NCBI GenBank assembly: GCA_902537325.1
Contig: CACBAT010000016.1
Coordinates: 1-32,948, forward strand
Direction of reading: 5' to 3'
Source: an uncultured Alphaproteobacteria bacterium
GTDB lineage: Bacteria > Pseudomonadota > Alphaproteobacteria > HIMB59 > GCA-002718135
Length of the DNA stretch: 32,948 nucleotides
Shown here piece by piece: positions 1 through 6,875 of this stretch. The notes beneath the pieces are model-generated. The model was not told the DNA's origin. It made no database searches and was given only the letters and a program-made list of their open reading frames with translations. Within the stretch, counting starts at the first letter, position 1. Every line of letters begins with the position of its first letter. The translations under genes and the position numbers were made by a program.

Positions 1-1
1 T

Positions 2-86
2 GGGAGTATGGCGGAACTGGTAGACGCGCCGGATTCAAAATCCGGTCACTTCGGTGGTGTGGGTTCGATTCCCTCTACTCCTACCA
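2..86 (+). tRNA. tRNA-Leu (anticodon CAA)
   Basis: The transcript folds as a class II tRNA with a long variable arm. The acceptor stem pairs GGGAGTA (2-8) with TACTCCT (76-82), with one G-T pair at the end, followed by discriminator A83 and a genomically encoded CCA (84-86). The anticodon stem is CCGGA/TCCGG around the loop TTCAAAA, giving anticodon CAA at 36-38, which reads UUG leucine codons. The variable arm is a CAC-TTCG-GTG hairpin and the T loop is TTCGATT. The T stem has one T-T mismatch (60/74). The 3' half is overlapped on the other strand by the end of the MFS gene. Confidence 0.95.
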
Positions 87-1242
87 ACTTATCTTCACGC
101 ATTATAAAAAACATTAGTAAAGCAATTAAAAACATTATTATGCCTAATGCATACATGTTAAATGTTAAACCAAAAGTTTCAGCTGAAATTCCAACAAGAG
201 CGGGTCCAAATATAGCTCCAACAAAAGCAATACTTGATATATGAGAAATAGTAACTGGGATTGGATTTTGAGAATTTTTTACTGCTTGTCTAAATACTAT
301 GGGCATAACGTTGGAAATTAACATTCCAAAAAGTGTTATGGCTATAAAAATAATAATTATATTTTGAGTAAAAATACTTAACACTAATATTGTTGATCCA
401 ACCATTGCAAAACATGGGCCTACAATTACTTCACCAAATTTTGAAATTAGTTTTGACGCAAAAATATTACTTATAATCTCACCTAAATTAAAAAAAATAA
501 CTATTGAACCAACTAAAAAGATTGGCGCAGAAAGATCGGTAACAAGCCATAGCGGTGACCATTGAATTATTATTCCCATAAATGCGATAATACACATGTT
601 AATTGATGCAAACATGATAATTTTGTAATTTGGAATTGAAAATCTTGGATTTTTGTTAACTACATCATACTTTACATGCAATCCAAAAATATACATTGTG
701 AAAGTCGACATAAAAACAAACAAACCTACAATAAAAGTAGTATAGACAGGATCAATTTCTAAACCTAAACATAAACTAGATATTCCAGCACCAAAAAGAA
801 AACCAAAATTAAAGGATGATTTAAATATTGGATTAAGAATTTTTTTTGTTTTCTCTTCTATTATTGCAACTTGCGTAAAAATATTTGGAGCTTGTATGCC
901 GATAGAAATCCCCCACAACATAGATACAAAAATAAAAAAAATATAAGAAGAAAAATAAAAAATAGAAAATGGAATAAATGCGTACAATAATCTCGCAATT
1001 ATTAAACAATTTGTGCTTCCTATTTTTGGGAGTAAAAAACGGGTTGTTAGTTGGTTTGTAATAACATTACAAATACCAAAAATAATAAATCCCATAGAAA
1101 ATTCTATTTTTGTCATATCAATCAAATCAAAAAGAATTGGTGAATTTACCATAAACATACTGAAGGTAAGTGTTGCAAAGAACCCTTGTGAAAAGGTTGC
1201 ATAAAATGCAGTTTTTAATTCTTTAGTTTCTATATTTTCCAT
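46..1242 (-). CDS. MFS-type transporter, tail antisense to tRNA-Leu
   Basis: This 398-residue, highly hydrophobic protein has about twelve predicted membrane spans and looks like a major facilitator superfamily permease of the inner membrane. The substrate cannot be read from the sequence. It starts at ATG 1242, 75 bp from the divergent yqaA-like gene. No stop occurs before the tRNA gene, so the frame runs through the antisense of the T arm and variable arm and ends at a TGA formed by bases 46-48. The last dozen or so residues (…VGVEGIEPTPPK) are therefore antisense tRNA sequence, not an evolved domain. The MFS assignment rests on the hydrophobic pattern and length, without a diagnostic motif, so it is moderate. 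Confidence 0.75.
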   Translation of the reverse strand: MENIETKELKTAFYATFSQGFFATLTFSMFMVNSPILFDLIDMTKIEFSMGFIIFGICNVITNQLTTRFLLPKIGSTNCLIIARLLYAFIPFSIFYFSSYIFFIFVSMLWGISIGIQAPNIFTQVAIIEEKTKKILNPIFKSSFNFGFLFGAGISSLCLGLEIDPVYTTFIVGLFVFMSTFTMYIFGLHVKYDVVNKNPRFSIPNYKIIMFASINMCIIAFMGIIIQWSPLWLVTDLSAPIFLVGSIVIFFNLGEIISNIFASKLISKFGEVIVGPCFAMVGSTILVLSIFTQNIIIIFIAITLFGMLISNVMPIVFRQAVKNSQNPIPVTISHISSIAFVGAIFGPALVGISAETFGLTFNMYALGIIMFLIALLMFFIMREDKLVGVEGIEPTPPK

Positions 1243-1317
1243 TTAAGTAATGTTTATGATAATTTAGATTTAAAATCATTAATAGTATAAATCAAATTAT
1301 TAATAAAAATAAATTAA

Positions 1318-1902
1318 ATGAATTTTCTTAAAAAAACTTACAATTGGACTTTAGAAAAAGCACAACATAAAAACGCAAAGTGGTATTTGAGTTTAATATC
1401 ATTTGCAGAAAGCTCATTTTTTCCAATTCCCCCAGACATACTTTTGATACCTATGGCATTAGCTTCCAAAGCAAAGGCTCTATTTTACGCATTCATATGT
1501 ACACTCTTTTCAGTACTAGGTGGAATTCTAGGATATGCAATAGGATATTTTTTTTATAATTCAGTAGGTATTTACATTGTTGAGCTTTATCATTTGGAAA
1601 ATTCTTTTAATATTTTTGAAGATTACTACAAAGAATTTGGCATTTTAATTGTTTTAGGTGCTGGCATTACTCCTTTTCCATATAAGTTTATTACTATTGC
1701 AAGCGGTGTATTTGGGTTAAATATTTTTTTGTTTATTATTGTTTCTATTATTGGTCGAGGATTAAGATTTTATTTGATAGCAATACTTCTTTACTTTTTT
1801 GGTCAAAAAATTAATTTAATTATTGATAAATATTTTAATATTTTAACTATTGTGTTTTTTATTTTACTTGTTGGAAGTGTTTTTATAATTAGATTTTTAT
1901 GA
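1318..1902 (+). CDS. yqaA: YqaA/DedA-like inner-membrane protein
   Basis: A 194-residue membrane protein of the YqaA branch of the SNARE-associated/DedA (VTT) superfamily. The N-terminal amphipathic segment leads into the family hallmark F-A-E-S-S-x-F-P-I-P-P-D (about residues 29-40), followed by a glycine-rich membrane segment, a central G-A-G-I-T-P-F-P-Y-K-F re-entrant-type motif (about 114-124) and further hydrophobic spans. DedA relatives act in lipid flipping and membrane homeostasis; the YqaA branch is not well characterised. Its stop overlaps the dsbB start by 4 nt (ATGA), so the two are probably co-transcribed. The name is a family-level assignment. Confidence 0.8.
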   Translation: MNFLKKTYNWTLEKAQHKNAKWYLSLISFAESSFFPIPPDILLIPMALASKAKALFYAFICTLFSVLGGILGYAIGYFFYNSVGIYIVELYHLENSFNIFEDYYKEFGILIVLGAGITPFPYKFITIASGVFGLNIFLFIIVSIIGRGLRFYLIAILLYFFGQKINLIIDKYFNILTIVFFILLVGSVFIIRFL

Positions 1903-2393
1903 TAATTCGTAATTGGACAACACTTTTATTTATTATTTCGCTTATCTCAATATCATCAGCATTAATTGCAGAATATTTTTTCAATCTTCAGCCATGTGAG
2001 TTATGTTTAAAGCAAAGACATCCATATTATTTAATTTTAATATGTTTGATTTTGATATTTTTATTAAAAAATTTTAATAAAATTTGGCTTTATTTAATAA
2101 TACAGTTTGCATCAATTTACGGGTTATTTTATTCTATATGGCACGTAGGGGTTGAAAATAAAATTCTTAAAGGACCAGCAGGTTGTTCAGCAATGCTAAC
2201 AAACAGTGAGAATGCTTCAGATCTCAAAGCACAGATATTATCAAAGCAGGTAATCAGTTGTGATGAAATTATTTGGAGTTTTTTTGGAATTTCTGCTGCT
2301 TCAATTAATACGCTTGTTTTACTAGTTATTTTTATTTTAAATGCTATTTATTTATTTAGATACTATGGCATTAAAAAAGAAAAAAGCATCTAA
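1899..2393 (+). CDS. dsbB: Disulfide bond formation protein DsbB-like
   Basis: A four-helix inner-membrane quinone reductase that reoxidises the periplasmic thiol oxidase DsbA. The 164-residue protein has both redox pairs expected of the family: C33-E-L-C36 just after the first span, and C96 with C121 in the second periplasmic loop. Four hydrophobic segments lie at about 7-27, 43-56, 62-83 and 128-155. The CELCxxQR-like context (C33 to R40) is typical of DsbB. It overlaps yqaA by 4 nt and the coq7-type gene by 29 nt, so a three-gene unit with a quinone-synthesis enzyme is likely, which fits an enzyme that passes electrons to ubiquinone. No dsbA is present in the window. Confidence 0.9.
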   Translation: MIIRNWTTLLFIISLISISSALIAEYFFNLQPCELCLKQRHPYYLILICLILIFLLKNFNKIWLYLIIQFASIYGLFYSIWHVGVENKILKGPAGCSAMLTNSENASDLKAQILSKQVISCDEIIWSFFGISAASINTLVLLVIFILNAIYLFRYYGIKKEKSI

Positions 2394-2934
2394 AAAAAAA
2401 TCTTCGTTGAATAAAACTACTCATAGAGAGGTTTTGGAAGAAATCATAAGGGTTGATCATGCTGGTGAATATGGTGCCACTAAAATATATGATGGCCAAA
2501 TAGCAATATTTGGGAAAAGCTCAAAACTTGGCAAAACAATTCAACATATGGCTGACCAAGAACAAGAGCATATTGATAAATTTAATGAATTAATATTGGA
2601 ACATAGAGTTAGGCCAACTGCTCTCCTTCCTTTATGGAATGTTGCAGGATACGCGCTTGGCGCATCAACTGCCTTAATGGGTGAAAAAGCTGCTATGGCG
2701 TGTACTGTTGCTGTGGAAAAAGTTATTGGTGAACATTATCAAGAACAACTGGATCTTTTAGGTGATGATCATAAAGATTTAAAAAAAACAATTTCTAAAT
2801 TCCGAGATGATGAACTAGAACATCATGACATAGGAATAGAGCATGACGCAGAAAGTGCGCCAGGTTATAAAATTATGTCTAAAGTAATTGAGCTTGGATG
2901 TAAAACTGCTATTGCAATCTCAAAAAAAATTTAA
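2365..2934 (+). CDS. coq7: COQ7-type demethoxyubiquinone hydroxylase
   Basis: A diiron monooxygenase that adds the last ring hydroxyl in ubiquinone biosynthesis. The protein is 189 residues from the chosen ATG at 2365. All six carboxylate/histidine ligands of the COQ7 four-helix bundle are visible: E35 (VDHAGEYGA), E67 and H70 (DQEQEH), E119 (AVEKV), and E151 and H154 (DELEHHD). An in-frame ATG at 2341 would add eight residues inside dsbB; I prefer 2365 because it reduces the overlap and gives the usual basic N-terminus (MALKKKK). The gene is convergent with the HNH gene, and the two stop codons share the tetranucleotide TTAA at 2931-2934. Confidence 0.92.
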   Translation: MALKKKKASKKKSSLNKTTHREVLEEIIRVDHAGEYGATKIYDGQIAIFGKSSKLGKTIQHMADQEQEHIDKFNELILEHRVRPTALLPLWNVAGYALGASTALMGEKAAMACTVAVEKVIGEHYQEQLDLLGDDHKDLKKTISKFRDDELEHHDIGIEHDAESAPGYKIMSKVIELGCKTAIAISKKI

Positions 2935-3485
2935 TTTTCTAATTCTGTATCCCAGTACAAATAATCTCTCCAAGTTTCATGCAAAAAATTTGGTGGAAAA
3001 TTCCTACCATTGTTTTGTAGTTGAATAGAAGATGGTCGAAGTGGTTTTTTAAAAAGCTTCATATCTGTATTGTGAATTAATTTTCTTCCTTTTTTTAAAT
3101 TACAGGACGTACAAGCAGAAACTACGTTCTCCCATGTAGTTTTTCCATTTAAACATTTAGGCACTAAGTGATCAAATGTCAGCTCATTGGCAGGAAAACG
3201 ATTAGTGCAATACTGGCAAGTAAAATTATCTCTTAAAAATACATTAAAACGAGTGAACGCAGGTCTTCTTTGAGGCGTTACATAATCTTTGAGTGCAATT
3301 ACACTTGGTAACTTAAATGTAAGATTTGGGGAATGAACTTCATGTTCATAATTTTCAATCACTGAAACTCTTTCAAGAAAAACGGCTTTGATGGCATCTT
3401 GCCATGAGCATAAGGAAAGTGGGTAATAAGATAGTGGCCGAAAATCAGCATTAAGAACCAAAGCTGGATTTTCTGCAGTACTCAT
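2931..3485 (-). CDS. HNH endonuclease family protein
   Basis: This 184-residue protein has a C-terminal HNH fold with two zinc-knuckle pairs, C90-x2-C93 and C125-x2-C128. They flank the core D105-H106-L-V-P motif and N120 (W-E-N-V-V). The N-terminal 80 residues (starting NPALVLNADFRPL) match a conserved HNH family common in alphaproteobacterial genomes, where it is a solitary housekeeping-like gene rather than part of a restriction or homing system. The biological role is not established. It lies 64 bp below the esterase gene on the same strand, so the two may be co-transcribed. Its stop overlaps that of coq7 by 4 nt. Confidence 0.88.
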   Translation of the reverse strand: MSTAENPALVLNADFRPLSYYPLSLCSWQDAIKAVFLERVSVIENYEHEVHSPNLTFKLPSVIALKDYVTPQRRPAFTRFNVFLRDNFTCQYCTNRFPANELTFDHLVPKCLNGKTTWENVVSACTSCNLKKGRKLIHNTDMKLFKKPLRPSSIQLQNNGRNFPPNFLHETWRDYLYWDTELEN

Positions 3486-3549
3486 TTTAGTTTCTACTCA
3501 CCCAAGTCATATTATTCAGATAGTAATATAATATTAAGATTCGATTACT

Positions 3550-4254
3550 TTAAATATTTTTTTTAATAAAATTTTGGAATAAAGTTATTGTTTCTTGCGA
3601 CATAGTATGCTCATCATTTGGTAAAAGATGAGATTCAAATTTGAAATTATAATTTTTTAGAATTTCAACTGATTGATTAAAATTTGAAACAGGCAATACA
3701 TTATCTAGTCCACCATGTGAAATAAATATTGGTGTTTCTAAAAATGAATTTTTCGGAACAAATTCTCTTGAAATTATTCTTGAAGAAATAATTGCTATGC
3801 CAGCTAATTTTTTATTAAGAGATTGACCCAATTCAAACGCCATTATTCCTCCTTGGGAAAAACCCATAACAAAACAATCACTCATCTCAATATTTAAATC
3901 ATTTGTAAGCAGAGATATAGTATTAGAAATTTTTTTAACATTTTCATTTATTAAATTTCTAACATTTTCAAATTCTTTTGGATCAACATCAGAGATATAA
4001 ACACCGTTCAGGTATAAATCAAACCATTGATACCCCATTGGGTTGCCAGGCATAATACTTGGAGCATTTAAAGCTACATAGTGCATTTCCCATTCATCTT
4101 GATCTAAAGGTTCTGCTAAATGAATAAAATTAGCAGCGTTGTCACCATAACCATGAAGCATTACCATTAGTTTCTTAGGTTTATCGTGTTTTGATATTGA
4201 TGGGCCTAATAATATATTGTCCATATTGACCTTATGTATGAATTCTTGCTTCAT
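3550..4254 (-). CDS. Carboxylesterase/phospholipase family hydrolase
   Basis: A 234-residue alpha/beta hydrolase of the phospholipase/carboxylesterase (YpfH/Abhydrolase_2) family, likely cytosolic because no signal peptide is seen. The oxyanion-hole stretch L-H-G-Y-G-D (33-38) and catalytic residues S133 (GFSQGG), D184 (HGGLD) and H216 (DEHTMS) are all present. Natural substrates in this family are short-chain esters or lysophospholipids; which applies here is unknown. The start at 4254 is the longest option. An internal ATG at 4224 has an AAGG six bases upstream and could be the true start, giving a protein ten residues shorter. The gene is divergent from the HIG1-type gene. Confidence 0.85.
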   Translation of the reverse strand: MKQEFIHKVNMDNILLGPSISKHDKPKKLMVMLHGYGDNAANFIHLAEPLDQDEWEMHYVALNAPSIMPGNPMGYQWFDLYLNGVYISDVDPKEFENVRNLINENVKKISNTISLLTNDLNIEMSDCFVMGFSQGGIMAFELGQSLNKKLAGIAIISSRIISREFVPKNSFLETPIFISHGGLDNVLPVSNFNQSVEILKNYNFKFESHLLPNDEHTMSQETITLFQNFIKKNI

Positions 4255-4282
4255 TCAAGAAAAGTTTTATATAGATAGATAT

Positions 4283-4477
4283 ATGGGTACAATGCAAATA
4301 GTATTAGTTTTATTTATGGCTGCAACTCTAGCAGTCGTAGTCATTGGGGTCATAGCAATGGCTGTAAATGGCAAACTTAATAAAAATCATAGTAATAAGT
4401 TAATGCGTTTAAGAGTACTTTTTCAAGCTATAGCCATATTTGTTTTTGTCGTTATTGTCTGGCTTGCAAGAAATTAA
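4283..4477 (+). CDS. HIG1-type twin-transmembrane protein
   Basis: A 64-residue protein with two membrane helices (about 5-28 and 45-62) joined by a short basic loop containing the family signature N-K-L-M-R-L-R-V-L-F-Q (38-48). This matches the hypoxia-induced/HIG1 domain found as a small stand-alone protein in alphaproteobacteria and in mitochondrial respiratory supercomplex factors. A role near cytochrome oxidase is inferred from that family, not from this locus. An ATG at 4217 would give an 86-residue version, but its extra 22 residues overlap the divergent esterase and do not resemble the family. An ATG at 4292 is another possibility. Confidence 0.82.
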   Translation: MGTMQIVLVLFMAATLAVVVIGVIAMAVNGKLNKNHSNKLMRLRVLFQAIAIFVFVVIVWLARN

Positions 4478-4527
4478 AATTTAGAGTCTAGATAAATCAT
4501 TAAATTTTTAGTATATACACGCATATT

Positions 4528-4710
4528 ATGGGTATCCATTTTAATCACAAATCAAGAGCGGGAGACCGCAAAATGCAAAAAGAGCTTAAGCTGAAAATGA
4601 AGGCCGAGGAACGTAAGAAGAAACGCGAAGAGCAAGAAAAGCTTAAAATGGAAGAGGAAATGCGTAAACTCGAAGAACTTACAAGACCTGATAAAGAAGA
4701 AAATCAGTAA
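4528..4710 (+). CDS. Small highly charged coiled-coil protein, unknown function
   Basis: A 60-residue protein that I do not recognise. After a short N-terminus (MGIHFNHKSRAGDRK) nearly the whole chain is Lys/Glu/Arg with regularly spaced Leu and Met, predicting one long charged helix or coiled coil (about 16-54). Codon use supports a real gene: four of six arginines use CGC or CGT, and GAG, CTG and GCC appear, whereas neighbours use AGA and A/T-ending codons almost exclusively. It sits alone between the HIG1-type gene (50 bp upstream) and the convergent hydrolase (38 bp downstream). It has no signal peptide or membrane span. Confidence 0.6.
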   Translation: MGIHFNHKSRAGDRKMQKELKLKMKAEERKKKREEQEKLKMEEEMRKLEELTRPDKEENQ

Positions 4711-4748
4711 TAGCAGAAATATTAATTATTAAAATTTTATAAAATTTA

Positions 4749-5564
4749 CTAACTGGGTAAAGGATAATGTTCAGCTATGAACTTCTTTAGAATTTCTAAT
4801 GTTTGATCAGCTTCTTCTAAGAGCATCATATGCCCACAATCTTCAATGATCTTTACTTCCGATCCTTTAATATAATCAGCAAGAATTTTTCCATCTTTTA
4901 AACGGCACATTCTGTCTTGTGCACCTAATATAGAAAGAGTAGGTAAATCCAATTTCTTAGCAATCTCAGGTCCATTTTTATAATTATCACATGCTCTAAA
5001 GTCGACACCTAGAGTATCTTTAATTTCTTTATTTTGAACAATCATGGAACCAACATTTAGGTGATATAAACCTGGAACAGGATGGCCTCCAAAATGTCCT
5101 GCTGGACCGTGCGCAAAATCCATCATAAGATCAACAGCTTTAGGATTACTTTCTTCAGCAAGTCTTAATAGTTCAGGGTTCATTGGAATTGCGGATGCGC
5201 CACCCATAAGAGTTAAGGTTTTAATTTTTTCTGGGTGTTGTGCAACACATTCCATTGTTACAAGACATCCTTGAGAATGTCCAACTAGTGAAGCTTCTTT
5301 ACAACCAACTGCACCAATTACATCGCCAACCCAGTTTCCCATTTCTTCAATAGTTTTTAAACTTTCACCAGAAGATAATCCGTGACCTGGTAAATCAACT
5401 GCTAAAACGCTGTATCCACGGAATGCAAAGTAGCGTGTTTGTAAAACCCAGACCATGTGGCTTAGTCCACTACCATGAACAAAAATAATAAGAGGTTTAT
5501 TTTTATCAAAAGGTCTGCCTCCGGTGGAGGCAAACGTATCAATGCCACAAACTTTAAACTTCAT
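4749..5564 (-). CDS. Alpha/beta hydrolase
   Basis: A 271-residue alpha/beta-fold hydrolase with an H-G-S-G oxyanion motif (30-33), nucleophile S97 in GHSQGC, acid D217 (GAQDR) and base H245 (CGHMML). The P-G-H-G-L-S-S segment after the second strand is typical of the lipase/haloperoxidase branch. It is the last gene of the minus-strand operon, and its ATG directly abuts the stop of the MetY-like gene with no gap, so translation is probably coupled. The substrate is unknown. Given its neighbours, an acyl-CoA or thioester metabolite, or an acyl ester of an amino acid, is possible. No signal peptide is present, so it is likely cytosolic. Confidence 0.82.
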   Translation of the reverse strand: MKFKVCGIDTFASTGGRPFDKNKPLIIFVHGSGLSHMVWVLQTRYFAFRGYSVLAVDLPGHGLSSGESLKTIEEMGNWVGDVIGAVGCKEASLVGHSQGCLVTMECVAQHPEKIKTLTLMGGASAIPMNPELLRLAEESNPKAVDLMMDFAHGPAGHFGGHPVPGLYHLNVGSMIVQNKEIKDTLGVDFRACDNYKNGPEIAKKLDLPTLSILGAQDRMCRLKDGKILADYIKGSEVKIIEDCGHMMLLEEADQTLEILKKFIAEHYPLPS

Positions 5565-6875
5565 TTATTTGTTTGCAACTAAGCGAGGTTTTTTTGCTGC
5601 TCTGAATCCATCTTCGAAATCGTTTACAATATCTTCGAAGTCTTCTAAGCCAACAGATAATCTAATCATATCATGAGATAGTCCAGCAAATTTTAAAGTT
5701 GCCTCATCCATTTGTGAGTGCGTTGCAGATGCTGGGTGTATAACTAGTGTTCTCGCATCACCTACATTTGCTAAATGAGATGCAAGTTTAACATTGTTAA
5801 TAAATGCAGCTCCAGCCTCCTTGCCACCTTTAATTCCAAAGGCGATCATTGACCCCGTACCCTTAGGTAGAATTTTTTCTGCTAGTTCTTTGTCTGGGTG
5901 TCCTGGTGCGCTAGCATGTGAAACCCAAGCAACACTGTCATGATTAGATAAATACTCAACCATTTTCAAAGCATTGGAGCAATGTTTTTCCATACGAAGA
6001 GAAAGAGTTTCAAGTCCGTGTAAAATGTTCCATGCATTTTGAGGAGCTAAACAAGGTCCCATGTCTCTCATTCCTTCAGCTCTTGCCATCATTGTAAAAG
6101 CTGTTGGGCCAAATTCTTCTGCAAATGATAATCCATGATAGCCCTCATAAGGTTCTGTCATAGAGGGAAATTTATCATTTTGCATCCAATCAAAAGTTCC
6201 ACCTTCAACTAATATTCCTGCCATAGAAGAACCATTACCACTCATCCATTTAGTTAGTGAATGTACAACAAGGTCAGCTCCGTGTTCAAAAGGTCTACAC
6301 AAATAAGGAGTTTGATAAGTACTATCAATAATTAGTGGGATACCAGCTTCTTTTGCTATGTTTGAAACTTCAGGCATGTTCATCAATTCATTACCGGGAT
6401 TACCAACAAGCTCACCAAAAATACCTTTAGTATTTGGTTGAATTGCTTTTTTAAATCCTTCTGTATCTCTTGGTTTTACAAAAGTTGTTTTAATACCAAA
6501 CTTAGGAAGCGTTAATCTAAATAAATTTACAGTTCCACCATAAAGCTGAGAAGAAACAACCATATGATCACCGGCGTTACAAAGGGTCATAATAGTTAAA
6601 AATATTGCGCTCATTCCAGATGCAGTTGCAAGAGCAGCTGTTCCTCCTTCAAGTGCACAAACTCTTTCTTCTAGAACTTGTACTGTTGGGTTGGACATAC
6701 GACTATAAATATGACCACCTCTTTCTAAATTAAAAAGTGCTGCCGCATGATCAACATCATCAAACATATATGAAGTTGTTTGATAAATTGGTACTTGCCT
6801 TGAGCCAGCGTTTTTACTTGGTTGATAACCAGCATGTAGACTTAGTGTGTCAAATTTATAAGTTTTTGGATCCAT
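5565..6875 (-). CDS. metY: MetY-like O-acetylhomoserine (thiol)-lyase
   Basis: A PLP enzyme of the Cys/Met metabolism family, 436 residues, the usual length for O-acetylhomoserine sulfhydrylase. PLP-site features are Y57-S-R59, the S-G-M-S loop (86-89), Y112, D184 and the Schiff-base lysine K209 (HSLTK). The stretch T-P-Y-L-C-R-P-F-E-H-G-A-D (189-201) is typical of MetY. At 185-187 it reads STY where most MetY proteins have NTF. MetY joins sulfide or methanethiol to O-acetylhomoserine, giving homocysteine or methionine. It has a strong AGGAG ribosome site and abuts both neighbours without a gap. It sits away from metX, in an acyl-CoA operon with no SAM riboswitch, so a catabolic or methanethiol-capturing role is possible. 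Confidence 0.85.
   Translation of the reverse strand: MDPKTYKFDTLSLHAGYQPSKNAGSRQVPIYQTTSYMFDDVDHAAALFNLERGGHIYSRMSNPTVQVLEERVCALEGGTAALATASGMSAIFLTIMTLCNAGDHMVVSSQLYGGTVNLFRLTLPKFGIKTTFVKPRDTEGFKKAIQPNTKGIFGELVGNPGNELMNMPEVSNIAKEAGIPLIIDSTYQTPYLCRPFEHGADLVVHSLTKWMSGNGSSMAGILVEGGTFDWMQNDKFPSMTEPYEGYHGLSFAEEFGPTAFTMMARAEGMRDMGPCLAPQNAWNILHGLETLSLRMEKHCSNALKMVEYLSNHDSVAWVSHASAPGHPDKELAEKILPKGTGSMIAFGIKGGKEAGAAFINNVKLASHLANVGDARTLVIHPASATHSQMDEATLKFAGLSHDMIRLSVGLEDFEDIVNDFEDGFRAAKKPRLVANK

Noticed and set aside
8..244. Open frame on + across tRNA-Leu and beyond
   Set aside because: It reads through the tRNA and opposes the transporter coding strand; no family resemblance.
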